A stretch of DNA of 64,000 nucleotides from Zobellia galactanivorans (GTDB taxonomy: Bacteria > Bacteroidota > Bacteroidia > Flavobacteriales > Flavobacteriaceae): NCBI RefSeq assembly GCF_000973105.1, contig NC_015844.1:434001-498000 (forward strand). The letters are read 5' to 3'. Each line of letters opens with the position of its first letter. Position 1 is the first letter of the stretch. This document shows positions 28,558 to 38,592 of this stretch, piece after piece. The notes under the pieces were generated by a model that did not search any database, had not been told where the DNA came from, and saw only the letters and a program-made list of their open reading frames with translations. The position numbers and the translations under genes were made by a program.

Positions 28558-31536
28558 TTAAAAGGATACTTCTAACCCCACTTCATACGATTTCAATACC
28601 GGGTATTGTGAATAACCTTTATTAGGACTTGGCATATAGCGGTCTTTAACCGATGATAAGACAAAGAGGTTTTTGCCCGAAGTGAAAAACGTAATTTCCT
28701 TGATAAACGATTTTTGAATTATATTTTGTGGAATCGTATACTCCAACGTAATACTCCTGACATTGAAATACGAGGCGTCTTTCAACCAAAATGAAGAATT
28801 CCTGTAGTTGTTACTGTTAGACAGTGTGGTCAACCTTGGCAAATCATTGGTAGCCGGCCAGCTTTTCGACAATTCTTGAGTATAGGCGTCCGTGCCCCTA
28901 CTCCAATAGAGCCCGTCGTTGAAGCTACCACCGGCCACGCCATCGCCGTGCAGGCTAAAGGCCCAGTTTCTATATTTCATACCATAGTTTAAACCATAGG
29001 ATAATCTTGGGGAATGCCCTATTTCATGGTAGTCTTTCTCATCTATGGTACCGTCTCCGTTGTAATCTTTATATCGGATATCCCCCGGTTTTACCTCTCC
29101 GAATTTTGAAGGTATGGCAGCATCTATTTCCGCTTGATTCTGAAAAATTCCGTCGGCCTCCAAACCAATGATACGACCTCCTTGATTGCCCATTTGATTT
29201 CTTGCTTCTTCAGGATAATTAATGGAGTTTGATTTGGTTACATATGTGGTGTTGTACATGGCATTTGCACCGATGGAGAAGCGAAAATCGCCAAGTTTCT
29301 TTCGATAGCTTATACTTCCATCGAAGCCTTTTCTCTCATTGTCGGAAAAGTTAATATAGGGCAGGTAATCGTCATTTGCCGCCAATAGGGCGTATAGATT
29401 GTTCGGAACCACCAACTCGTCGTAGTTACGTATGTTATAATAATTGATCTGTCCGTTCAACTTATGCTTGAACATCTGAAAATCGAAACCTACGTTAAGG
29501 TATTCCTGTTTCGGCATTACAATGTCATCGGCTCCCGTAAATACGCGACGATATCCCCCAGATGAAGAGGTGGCCCCAACGATACCGAAGGTACCGGCAC
29601 CTGATCCGCTGTATTGATCATCTTCAAGAAAAAACTGGCCAACAGGACGCCCTTGCATACCGTAATTCGCCCTTAGCTTAAGAAAATCCAACCATTGTGA
29701 ACTCTTCAAGAAGTTTTCCTTGTGGGCCAACCAGGCTACACCCGTGGCATAGGTAATCGTACGGCGTTGCTTTTTTTGAAGTTGTCGTACCGCCGAGTTC
29801 ATCCAATTTCCTTCGAACACATATTTTTTAGCCATTAAATAATTGGCCCTAAAACCAATATTCCTATAGTGTTCTTCCTGCCCTAATTGGCTGCCGCTTT
29901 TGCTTTCCTTGGTATAAATCAAATCGGCGGTCAGGTCATGGTGGTCTCCAAAACTTCTATCGTAATTGAAGGACGCCTTTATGAATTGGTTTCGGTCGAC
30001 CCGATCTCCTAATTTGGCCCATCCTGTATCGGTAGCTCCCTTGGTATAATTTCTTAAAACCAAAGTGTCTTGTCCTGTGAGTGTTTTTGTAAAAAAAGGT
30101 TCGGCCATATCGACCGTTGGGTCTAACCTTTTTGAGAGATTGTTATAGCTGTAAAGCCCTACCAGGCTACTAAAATTCAACCCCTTGGCCACGGTCGACA
30201 AATCAAAGTTCAAACCCAGCCTGGCATTGGCGTCCCTTCTGGTATCTTCTATAATGGACCCATGTGCCAGATTGACCAACAAGTTGGTTCCATACTCGGG
30301 GTTTCTTGCATAAATAGAATCATTGATCTTAAACGGCAAGGCGTTGGCGGGATATTGATACATTGTATTGAAGGCATCGTCGCCACTCATAAGGGGCGCC
30401 TTTCTTTTGTTGAAGCTCCCCCCTATTCCAAGATCCACCGAAACAAAGTCGCTCACCTTTATCTGAAGGTTGTTGTTCAGGCGTAGTCTCGACAACTTTC
30501 TTCCATCGCCTTCGCTTTCAATCCCATCGGTAGTATAATACCCCAAATGTGAGAAATACTGGGTGATTTCGTTTCCTCCCGAAAATTCTCCCGTAATATG
30601 TCGGTAGCTCGCCAAATCGCTGACAAATTTCTTGTGGTAATCTTGGTTGGGATTTCTTACGGTATCTCTCTTGTTGGTATATGCATCTATTGTATTTTGA
30701 TCGTATATGGGAGATATACCGTCGTTCGCCAAAGCTTGGTTATAATTTTTCGCATAATCTTGGGAGTTCATCATTTCAGGAAGAAACGTCGGTGTCCGTA
30801 CCCCTCTACGCACTTTAAACTTAATAGAGCGATCACCCTTCAAACCTTTCTTTGTCTTTACGATCATGGCCCCTGGCGCCGCGGTAATTCCGTACAGGAA
30901 CGAGCTTCCATAATCCTTGGCCAATACGATATTGTCAACCTCTCCCGGGGTCAATACCAGGTTTGACGGTATTCCATCCAAATACATCTCACCAACACCG
31001 GCACCGCGAACGCTATTGCTGAAATTTTCTATTTCAGGTGAAGCCGATCCATAATTGGAAGTGAGTCCTGATAACCTTCCCGCCAAAGCCTCTTGTACAA
31101 ATGTGGTAGGATAATCGCTTAACTCGTCTCCCGTAATGCGTTCAACGGAACCCGTGATCCGTTCGAAGGGCAAATCTCCATAAGCCACACTAATTTTTCG
31201 GTCTGCATCAATAGTGCCCCATTCCTTAAGAATGATCGAAGTACTTTCGAGTTCACCGTTCGTTACGTTCACTGTAGTCCTTTCGAACCCTAAAGCCGAA
31301 ATAACCAGTACATCTTCCTTGTTCGCACGTATGCTAAAAACGCCATTTAGGTCGGTAAATGTTCTATTTTTTGAGTTGGAAGCCACTATTGTCGCTTTAT
31401 CGCACACCTCACCGGCCTCGTTCAATAGTGTTGCCGAAACCTCAAATAGTTCACTTGTATCTTGAGCCATACCCTTATGGGTGCTTAACCACAACAGAGC
31501 AGTGATTACTAGATATATGGGTCGTAGTTTTTTCAT
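28558..31536 (-). CDS. SusC-family TonB-dependent transporter with divergent plug
   Basis: An outer-membrane beta-barrel transporter. I start it at 31536 (MKKLRPIYLVITALLWL), because the longer frame from 31560 only adds eight residues of leader that nearly touch the preceding stop. A carboxypeptidase-regulatory-like domain (TFTDLNGVFSIRANKED) is followed by a plug with EALAGRLSGL, YLDGIPSNLVLTPGEVDNI and GAMIVKTKKG. The usual DEVVVVGYGT stretch before the plug is absent and is replaced by RKISVAYGDLPFERITGSVE. The barrel ends VLKSYEVGLEVSF. It pairs with the SusD gene 16 nt downstream and is the second SusC of the operon. It probably imports a different product size or branch pattern from the first pair. 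Confidence 0.9.
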   Translation of the reverse strand: MKKLRPIYLVITALLWLSTHKGMAQDTSELFEVSATLLNEAGEVCDKATIVASNSKNRTFTDLNGVFSIRANKEDVLVISALGFERTTVNVTNGELESTSIILKEWGTIDADRKISVAYGDLPFERITGSVERITGDELSDYPTTFVQEALAGRLSGLTSNYGSASPEIENFSNSVRGAGVGEMYLDGIPSNLVLTPGEVDNIVLAKDYGSSFLYGITAAPGAMIVKTKKGLKGDRSIKFKVRRGVRTPTFLPEMMNSQDYAKNYNQALANDGISPIYDQNTIDAYTNKRDTVRNPNQDYHKKFVSDLASYRHITGEFSGGNEITQYFSHLGYYTTDGIESEGDGRKLSRLRLNNNLQIKVSDFVSVDLGIGGSFNKRKAPLMSGDDAFNTMYQYPANALPFKINDSIYARNPEYGTNLLVNLAHGSIIEDTRRDANARLGLNFDLSTVAKGLNFSSLVGLYSYNNLSKRLDPTVDMAEPFFTKTLTGQDTLVLRNYTKGATDTGWAKLGDRVDRNQFIKASFNYDRSFGDHHDLTADLIYTKESKSGSQLGQEEHYRNIGFRANYLMAKKYVFEGNWMNSAVRQLQKKQRRTITYATGVAWLAHKENFLKSSQWLDFLKLRANYGMQGRPVGQFFLEDDQYSGSGAGTFGIVGATSSSGGYRRVFTGADDIVMPKQEYLNVGFDFQMFKHKLNGQINYYNIRNYDELVVPNNLYALLAANDDYLPYINFSDNERKGFDGSISYRKKLGDFRFSIGANAMYNTTYVTKSNSINYPEEARNQMGNQGGRIIGLEADGIFQNQAEIDAAIPSKFGEVKPGDIRYKDYNGDGTIDEKDYHEIGHSPRLSYGLNYGMKYRNWAFSLHGDGVAGGSFNDGLYWSRGTDAYTQELSKSWPATNDLPRLTTLSNSNNYRNSSFWLKDASYFNVRSITLEYTIPQNIIQKSFIKEITFFTSGKNLFVLSSVKDRYMPSPNKGYSQYPVLKSYEVGLEVSF

Positions 31537-31561
31537 TGTTAGATCTTTTATTATTAACATA

Positions 31562-33346
31562 CTACCAGCCTGGGTTTTGTTTCATTTCTGGGAGCTCAAA
31601 AATCTGTAAATCACCCAATCGAAGTGGGTAGCGGTAATGTTTCTCTTCAAAACGTCTCTCTATAGGTATTTCAAATCTTTCGAATCGTACACCCGTGGGG
31701 GCACTGGCGTCATCGATAATTTTTACGCCATGAAAATTGTAATTGTCCAGTTTTTCATGAGCGATTCTCCAGCGGATCAAATCGAACCAGATATGGTACT
31801 CAAAACACAGCTCTACCTGAAACTCATTTCTTACCCGCTCTTGAAAGACGGCATAATCGGTAGTGAATTCCGGTCTAACATCTGCCATACCCACTCTATT
31901 ACGAACGGCGTTTAAAGCCCCAACTGCCGTAAGACTGGCACCTGGTACGGCCGCATTCGGGTTCTTATAGGCCTCGTTGACCGCCTCGGCGTAGTTAAGG
32001 TATATCTCGGCCATTCTTATATAGGGCGCATTAATGTACTTGCTGTCGTTATATTTTTTACTGTTCCACTTATCCGGCAACATTTTTCGAACCAAATAGC
32101 CTGTTTTTGAGTTTCCAAAATCGGCCCCGTTAGGAGTGGTACGGTCAACCCCTAAAGGATCTGTTCGCATGTCAATGGTTTCATTCTCTGAAAATTTTGA
32201 CCAAGTACTGCCATGGTACAATATGTTCTTGTAAAACCTTGGGTCTCTATTTTCATATGGATTTTGGTCATCATACCCCGATCGGGAATCCGTAATCGGC
32301 CATCCATCGGCGGTTTCGTAGAGGTCTACCAGCTCTTGAGTAGGACTTAGCCCGGCATATCCTCCGATATTGATCCAAAGCCAAGTATGGAAGTATAAAT
32401 TGGAACTGGGTCGAGAAGGTTCATAATAGCGGGGCCAAACCCCTTCTATGGTGCCCGGTTCGGTATGGAAAATATTGTTGTAATCCCCTTGGTAAAGGCC
32501 CACCTTATCGCTTGTCTCCGAAAGTTTGATCAAATCCCACGCCGCTTGGGCCGCTTTTTCCCATAATTCGGTATCACTTTCATTGTTTACGGTGTAATTA
32601 GGACTTGCCGCCGTAGTCAGCGCCCTTGACTTAAGTGCCATAGCAGCCGCCTTGCCCATTCTCCCCATCATAACCGGGTCGTTCAAATAACTGACCTTGG
32701 GCAAATATGCAATTGCCGAATCACAATCGGCGACGATATCGGTGATCTGTTGCTTATATGTAGGCCTTGGTAGGTTTAACTCGGTTTCTGGAAATATTTT
32801 CTCCTTAATATAAGGCATGGCGCCCCAACGTTTAGATAGCTCATGGTAGCCCAACGCCCTAAACAAAAAGGCTTCCCCTTTTACTTGGTTTTTCTCATCC
32901 TTGGTCATTACGTCGGAGGTTACATCATCAATACCATATAAGATTGAATTTGAAACATATACAGCTTCCCACATATCTTCCCAGGCCATTTGAAAATCAG
33001 GATTAGCAAAATTCTCGTTTACAGCGGCCACCCAATCCCCCCGCATCACTTTATCATTCCCCCCTACACTTCTGGTATTGAGTACTTCTCCCGAAAACTG
33101 GCAACTGTTCCCGTAGTTTTTACCTCCACCTGCACTTTGCCGACCATTATAATCGTATCGTGATTCAAAAAACCACTCCATAGTGTCATACAGCCGGAAG
33201 GCCATACCGTTGATTTTATTTTTGTCTCTCCAGATATCTTCCTCTGTCAGAAAACTTGAGTTCTCATCACGTCTATCAAGGTAATCTTCACAGCCTACCA
33301 ATATGACTATAGAGAGTATGAGTAGTATATAGTTATATTTCATCAT
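31562..33346 (-). CDS. SusD-family glycan-binding lipoprotein
   Basis: A 594-residue lipoprotein whose leader ends ILVGC (Cys19), followed by EDYLDRRDE. Family features include EAFLFRALGYHELSKRWG, the TPR-helix region SRALTTAASPNY, YIRMAEIYLNYAEAVNEAY, ALNAVRNRVGM and FEYHIWFDLIRWR. It ends in LPEMKQNPGW, the classic SusD C-terminus. It is the lid and glycan-binding partner of the SusC encoded 9 nt upstream. The next susC begins within about 25 nt of its stop, so the two SusC/D pairs share one transcript. Confidence 0.93.
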   Translation of the reverse strand: MMKYNYILLILSIVILVGCEDYLDRRDENSSFLTEEDIWRDKNKINGMAFRLYDTMEWFFESRYDYNGRQSAGGGKNYGNSCQFSGEVLNTRSVGGNDKVMRGDWVAAVNENFANPDFQMAWEDMWEAVYVSNSILYGIDDVTSDVMTKDEKNQVKGEAFLFRALGYHELSKRWGAMPYIKEKIFPETELNLPRPTYKQQITDIVADCDSAIAYLPKVSYLNDPVMMGRMGKAAAMALKSRALTTAASPNYTVNNESDTELWEKAAQAAWDLIKLSETSDKVGLYQGDYNNIFHTEPGTIEGVWPRYYEPSRPSSNLYFHTWLWINIGGYAGLSPTQELVDLYETADGWPITDSRSGYDDQNPYENRDPRFYKNILYHGSTWSKFSENETIDMRTDPLGVDRTTPNGADFGNSKTGYLVRKMLPDKWNSKKYNDSKYINAPYIRMAEIYLNYAEAVNEAYKNPNAAVPGASLTAVGALNAVRNRVGMADVRPEFTTDYAVFQERVRNEFQVELCFEYHIWFDLIRWRIAHEKLDNYNFHGVKIIDDASAPTGVRFERFEIPIERRFEEKHYRYPLRLGDLQIFELPEMKQNPGW

Positions 33347-33355
33347 TGTTGTTTT

Positions 33356-36300
33356 TTAGAAATCGATATTTAGAGTAAAAATGTATCTTTTTACAAGGGG
33401 ATAGGCCCCATAACCTCCGGATAGTCCGTTACCCCCTTCAGGGTCCCCAAAAGGAACATCGGACCAGGTATATAGGTTCTGACCGGATAGATTGAACTTC
33501 ATACGCTGGATGCGCAACAAACGTTGCAAATAAGCTGATTCCAAAGTGTAGCCAAGGGTGACATTCTGAAGTTTTAAATAGGCCGTACTCAATACGTTAG
33601 CATCACTACGTTTTCTATAAAATCGTTCGCCTGCATTGGAAAAAGCCGGAAATTGTGCATCTTGGTTCTCTGGCGACCAACGATCTAAATGCACGGTTTT
33701 TGCCTCTAAAAGGTGTTGGTCAAAGTTTGGATAGTATTTATTGGTTGAATACGCCACACCATCCTTACCGAAGAAACGCACACCGAGATCAATACCCTTG
33801 TATGACAAATTGGTATTAAATGCATACAGAATGAAAGGCTGATTCGTCTCTTCCATAGGGACATTATCATTGGCCTCAATTTCTCCGTTACCATTGAAAT
33901 CAGAGTAAAAATAATTTCCTGGTGCATTGCCTCCACTAATAGCAGGGGCGTTAACGGCCTGTTCAAAATTATTGATATAACCGTTGGTCTGATACCCACT
34001 GATCCAACCAATGGGCTTGCCTTGCTGCTTTTGATAATCGGGTGTGAGCGCCCTATCGGCCTTATAGACGATCCGGCTATCGGCAATGGTAAAGTTTCCT
34101 CCTAAGGAGTACCTGAATCCACTTGGTGTTATATGGCTATAATTAGAGACCACTTCAATACCTTGATTTTTAGATTTTCCTTGATTAATAGGAGGCAGGC
34201 CTACTTTACCCAAGGACCCGAATCCCGGATGGTAATACGATGGAACGGGGTTCGATAATAAAATACCTTCTCTCCTTTCCTTATAGAGATCTACGGCCAA
34301 TGTTAGATCGTTGCCCAAGAGGGCGACATCAAAACCTAGATTTTGTTTATACGCGGTTTCCCAAGTTGCATTCGGGTTGGCAATTTTAACTTCACCATAT
34401 CTGGGCGCTTCATTTGCTGCGGGCAAACCGAACCTCATATAGCCCCATTTGTTGGACACTTCATCCCATCCTCCTAGGTAGAGAAAGCGGGGGGAGTTTT
34501 TTTGATTGCCCGTTTCCCCATAGGAGTAACGCACTTTAAAATCATCTAACCAAGGTAGGTTCTTTTCTACAAGAGGTTCTTTGGCGATGTTCCAGCCAAT
34601 GGCCGCTGCAGGAAAGAAGCCAAAGCGTTTTCCCGGGGCAAATTTTTCCGATCCATTATAACCTGCACTAACTTCAAATATATAGCGCTGCTTATAATCA
34701 TAATTGGCCCTACCGACCCAGTCCTCACCGAAATACGGCAAATCCGTAGCGCTTAAACGCCTTTCATTTCGGTTAAAAACCCCCAGAAATCCTACATTAT
34801 GCGAACCGAATTGACGTTGATAATCCAACTTAGCTTCGTAATAAATATTTCTAATACTGCTCTCGTAACTTTCACCTCCCGTACTGTGAAAATCCAGATC
34901 CGTTGAATTGTAGTTTTGTCCCGATTGTTCTCTCCATTGATCACGTTCGGCATCGTAAAGCCACTCACTTACATTCCACCCTTCCCTTTTTTCATATTCG
35001 TAGGCGGTACTGTAATTAAAACGACCTGATAGTAAAAGCCCCTTAGTGATAAAGTCCAGTTTTTGGGTAAGGCCTATTTGTATATCAACCACATCCCTTC
35101 TGAACTTACGCATTCCCGAATAGTTCAGCGCATTATAGGCGTTGGCCTGGTAGGGCACTTCGGCCCCTGCGGCGGCTAAACGTATCCCTCCTTGGTTAGG
35201 CGCCAAAGGATCCGGATGGGACAATACGAATTCTTCCGGATAATACAAGGGAAACAAATAAGGCGTGGCCTGATCTATAAACTTGAATACATTGCTAAAT
35301 TGATCGGCCGCAACCTCGGTGTTCGGTGTTTTCCGCAATTCCGATCGCCCTGAAATATCAGTTTTTAACGTCGTGGTCTTGGTAAGGTTGAAATCTAGGT
35401 TCGTTCTAAAGTTATATTTGTCATATGAAAATTCAGGACTGTAATAGCCGTTCGATTTTTCCGTTTTTACAATATCCCCAACATGGTTCACACTGAAGGA
35501 TGTAAAATACTTGACAAAATCCGTTCCACCGGAAACGTTGATACGGGCATTGCTTTCCCATCCGACATCCCGTATAAGGGCATCGTACCAATCAATATCT
35601 GGATAGGCATAGGGATCACGGTTCGGATCAAGAAAGGTATCGATATACCGTTGAGACCTTAAACCGTCGTAAAAACCTGAATTTTTTATGGATTCTTGCC
35701 CGAGGGTCAGCACGTCGTAAGACCCAAGCTGATCGGGTATATCGGTCAACACTTTGGCCGTAATACCTCCGGCCACGCTAATTCTAGGCGCTCCTATGGA
35801 CCCTCTTTTTGTTGTAATCAAAATAACCCCGTCGGCACCACGAACCCCATAAATAGCGGTTGATGAGGCATCTTTTAATACCGATATGGAAGAAATCTCC
35901 CCTGGATCCAATTGCGAAAATCCACCGGCCGCTTCCACTCCATCGACCAAAATCAACGGAGAGTTGTCCCCATTAAAACTTGACACACCTCGAACGGTTA
36001 TCTTAGCGTCATCGGCACCAGGTTGTCCCGTATTGATTTGGGTAAACACCCCCGGAAGCCTATCTTGTATTACCTGTGAGAGGTTGGTGATACCCGTGCT
36101 TACTAAATCCTTTCCCGAAACATCGGATACGGCCCCAACGATATTGCTCTTCTTTTGCGTGCCGTAACCAATGACCACGACCTCGTCTAAGCTTTGTGCC
36201 TCAGGTAGCAAGCTTACATCGATTACAGATTTTCCGTCAACATCGAATTCCTTTGCAATAAAACCTATATAGGTAAAAGTAAGTTTGTCGGTAGGTTCGA

Positions 36301-36490
36301 CTTTTATGCTATAGTTTCCGTCGAAGTCGGTTACGGTTCCTTTGGAAGTACCTTTAATAATGACATTGGCACCCAAAAGAGGCTGTCCCGTTTCATCGGT
36401 GACCTGACCAGAGACCTCAATGGTTTGAGCACATATTACCTGCATGGAAATAGCAGCAGTGATGATACAGATTATTAGTTTGAATTTCAT
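33356..36490 (-). CDS. SusC-family TonB-dependent transporter
   Basis: A 1044-residue outer-membrane importer. The signal peptide ends ISMQVICAQ. The carboxypeptidase-like domain has GQVTDETGQPLLGANVIIKG and TVTDFDGNYSIKV. The TonB-box region is LDEVVVIGYGTQ. The plug has ITVRGVSSFNG, LILVDGVEAAGG and TAIYGVRGADGVILITTKRG, and the barrel ends in YIFTLNIDF. It works with the SusD encoded 9 nt downstream to import oligosaccharides, using TonB energy. Forty nt separate it from the FN3/FISUMP lipoprotein gene upstream. Confidence 0.95.
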   Translation of the reverse strand: MKFKLIICIITAAISMQVICAQTIEVSGQVTDETGQPLLGANVIIKGTSKGTVTDFDGNYSIKVEPTDKLTFTYIGFIAKEFDVDGKSVIDVSLLPEAQSLDEVVVIGYGTQKKSNIVGAVSDVSGKDLVSTGITNLSQVIQDRLPGVFTQINTGQPGADDAKITVRGVSSFNGDNSPLILVDGVEAAGGFSQLDPGEISSISVLKDASSTAIYGVRGADGVILITTKRGSIGAPRISVAGGITAKVLTDIPDQLGSYDVLTLGQESIKNSGFYDGLRSQRYIDTFLDPNRDPYAYPDIDWYDALIRDVGWESNARINVSGGTDFVKYFTSFSVNHVGDIVKTEKSNGYYSPEFSYDKYNFRTNLDFNLTKTTTLKTDISGRSELRKTPNTEVAADQFSNVFKFIDQATPYLFPLYYPEEFVLSHPDPLAPNQGGIRLAAAGAEVPYQANAYNALNYSGMRKFRRDVVDIQIGLTQKLDFITKGLLLSGRFNYSTAYEYEKREGWNVSEWLYDAERDQWREQSGQNYNSTDLDFHSTGGESYESSIRNIYYEAKLDYQRQFGSHNVGFLGVFNRNERRLSATDLPYFGEDWVGRANYDYKQRYIFEVSAGYNGSEKFAPGKRFGFFPAAAIGWNIAKEPLVEKNLPWLDDFKVRYSYGETGNQKNSPRFLYLGGWDEVSNKWGYMRFGLPAANEAPRYGEVKIANPNATWETAYKQNLGFDVALLGNDLTLAVDLYKERREGILLSNPVPSYYHPGFGSLGKVGLPPINQGKSKNQGIEVVSNYSHITPSGFRYSLGGNFTIADSRIVYKADRALTPDYQKQQGKPIGWISGYQTNGYINNFEQAVNAPAISGGNAPGNYFYSDFNGNGEIEANDNVPMEETNQPFILYAFNTNLSYKGIDLGVRFFGKDGVAYSTNKYYPNFDQHLLEAKTVHLDRWSPENQDAQFPAFSNAGERFYRKRSDANVLSTAYLKLQNVTLGYTLESAYLQRLLRIQRMKFNLSGQNLYTWSDVPFGDPEGGNGLSGGYGAYPLVKRYIFTLNIDF

Positions 36491-36530
36491 AGGTTATTCG
36501 TTTTGAAAAATGCTTCTTTTATAATTGAGA

Positions 36531-38396
36531 TCAGTCTTTTACCAATCGTATCCCGAACATCATCCCTGAGTGGTAGTCAAAATATCTGAAAGTATTGTTG
36601 TAGCTGGCGTTGAGCTCCCAAACACCATAGTTGCCATTGTTGACCCAAAGGTTGGCCCTTGACTGTTCTAGGGGCACCCTAAAGCCCTCGACAAAGTCGT
36701 TCGAGGAAGGATAGCGCCATCCTGCGGTTTCATAATTGAGTCCGTAAATATTGGCCCCACCCTCATGCCATTCGCTCAACAGGTTTCTAGGGTGTCCCGC
36801 ATAAGCTTTCAATGTGTTTATATCCGAAGGTTTCATAACATGCCATCCTTCCGGTGCTATGGCACTCTCTACCACCCACCAAGAATAGACTCGACCGTAG
36901 GTGTTCACCCAATTCGATGGAAATCCTTCCACAGCGGGATGTTCGTTGTAATAAAGAGCGTTGACGTCATCTTTCACCAATTCGTTAAGCCCTAGTTGAT
37001 TTATTTTTTCACCATCGGTAAAGCGGGTTGCCCTCAAGTTTTGCGACATCCAAACCTGTGTGCCGACCCTTACCCATTCGTAATGATTTACCTCATCACC
37101 TCGAGCATCCCTAATGGAGCCTGTCATTTGAGGTGTGAACTGTAAAGGCACCGAGCTCGATTCATTGCCATCGGCATCTTTTGCTACCACAATGGCGTAA
37201 TAGGTCTTCACATCCGTTATATCACTCGGTATATCACTATTTGGCACTTTATACTCCGTTTCCGTAAGGCCGTCGGCCACTTTATTCAATGGCGGATACA
37301 CCGTATCTATATAGACATCGTAGGACACCGCCCCGTCTGCTTTTGCCCATACAAGCGATTCATCTAAAGAAAAGACCCCGTTTACGGCAAGATCTTGAAC
37401 TATAGGTGCTCCTGGGGCGCCAGCATTTAAAATAGTAAAACTGAATACCGAAGATTCGGTAGTGTTCCCCATGGGATCGCTAGCCTCAATACGCCAGTAG
37501 TAGGGTTTGTTTATTTCCAAACCTTCTGCATTAATCTGGGTGGCAGAAATATTTTCGCCCAGTTTTACATTTGGGGGAGAAACCTCATCGAGATAAACCG
37601 TGTACGAAACCGCATCATTTTCAGGATCTGGGGCCTCATTCCACTTAAGGGTGATATTACTCGAATACTGTCCGCTTTTGTGTTCCGGTGAAGTTGCCAT
37701 GGGCTCGTCGGGTGCCCCTGGTTTTAATTTTTTGAACATACGGACTTCACTTGCAGAATCATTTATAAGGTCGGAAACCTTAACCTGCCAATAATACACC
37801 TCCCCGACCTCAAGGTCGACAGGGTCCATGGAATAGGCCAGTTCCTTTGTGGTAGCGACCTTTTCCTTCGGAGGATTCGTTTTTCCAAAGAAAACCTGAT
37901 ACTGCAGCTCTTCCCCTTCGCCCGCAACAACCTCTTGCCATGTAAACTCTAGCTGGTCACGTACAAAGATGTTATCGGAAGGGCCGTCGAGAATCGGGGC
38001 ATCCGGAGCGGGAATACTACTAAAACTCCAAATCTCACTGGCCGCCCTATCGCTTCCGTTATCGGCAAACACCTGCCAATAGTAAACTTTATCCTTACGA
38101 AGCTTATAATCGGTTAAGGTATAGGTCGTGGCTTCCAATTTGCTGGCTTGGGAGAAAAGCTTCGTGCTATCTAGTCCCAAATAAAAATCGTACTTCAATG
38201 ATTTTTGCATTGGATCGGTAGCTTCCCAAGAAAAGGTGGGGGCAATGTCAATTCCATCACTCTTATCACCGGGTGACTTCAAGCTTATACGCGGATCGCT
38301 AAGCTCGATGGTTTCTTCATCATCGTTGTTACATGAGAGAAGTGTGATTACGGACACAAAACTTATGACCATTAAAACTTTTTCTATGTACTTCAT
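36531..38396 (-). CDS. FN3-repeat lipoprotein with FISUMP-type C-terminal domain
   Basis: I place the start at 38396 (MKYIEKVLMVISFVSVITLLSC, Cys22 lipobox); the frame runs on to 38441 but those 15 residues fit no leader. The mature protein begins NNDDEE. About four fibronectin-III-like repeats follow (residues 30-420), each with a motif such as VYYWQVFADN, VYYWQVKVSD or PYYWRIEASD. The last 200 residues (WVRVGTQVWMSQNLRATRF, GRVYSWWVV, GWHVMKPSDINTL, GFRVPLEQ) match the Fibrobacter succinogenes major paralogous domain (FISUMP). Its function is unknown. Being the first gene of a SusC/D operon suggests a surface glycan-binding or adhesion role. Confidence 0.78.
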   Translation of the reverse strand: MKYIEKVLMVISFVSVITLLSCNNDDEETIELSDPRISLKSPGDKSDGIDIAPTFSWEATDPMQKSLKYDFYLGLDSTKLFSQASKLEATTYTLTDYKLRKDKVYYWQVFADNGSDRAASEIWSFSSIPAPDAPILDGPSDNIFVRDQLEFTWQEVVAGEGEELQYQVFFGKTNPPKEKVATTKELAYSMDPVDLEVGEVYYWQVKVSDLINDSASEVRMFKKLKPGAPDEPMATSPEHKSGQYSSNITLKWNEAPDPENDAVSYTVYLDEVSPPNVKLGENISATQINAEGLEINKPYYWRIEASDPMGNTTESSVFSFTILNAGAPGAPIVQDLAVNGVFSLDESLVWAKADGAVSYDVYIDTVYPPLNKVADGLTETEYKVPNSDIPSDITDVKTYYAIVVAKDADGNESSSVPLQFTPQMTGSIRDARGDEVNHYEWVRVGTQVWMSQNLRATRFTDGEKINQLGLNELVKDDVNALYYNEHPAVEGFPSNWVNTYGRVYSWWVVESAIAPEGWHVMKPSDINTLKAYAGHPRNLLSEWHEGGANIYGLNYETAGWRYPSSNDFVEGFRVPLEQSRANLWVNNGNYGVWELNASYNNTFRYFDYHSGMMFGIRLVKD

Positions 38397-38584
38397 AATT
38401 TCAAATGGTTGGTTAAAAATCTTATTCAACTTTTCGCTCAATAAGGACTGGTGGATTTACTTTAAGTAGACAGATCAAAATCATTCAGATTATGGAACGA
38501 CATCGGATTATGCGGTCATTCCCCTCTTGAAACACAGTAGGTAAATTGGTATCCTGAAACTTGTTTTCTTAGTGTAAACTCGTC

Positions 38585-38592
38585 CAAATATA
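38585..38592 (-). promoter_or_regulatory. Candidate -7 element (TATATTTG)
   Basis: On the minus strand the sequence reads TATATTTG, an exact match to the Bacteroidota -7 consensus TAnnTTTG. It lies about 190 nt upstream of the ATG at 38396, implying a long leader. No good -33 TTTG was found at the expected spacing, so the call is tentative. Confidence 0.3.
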
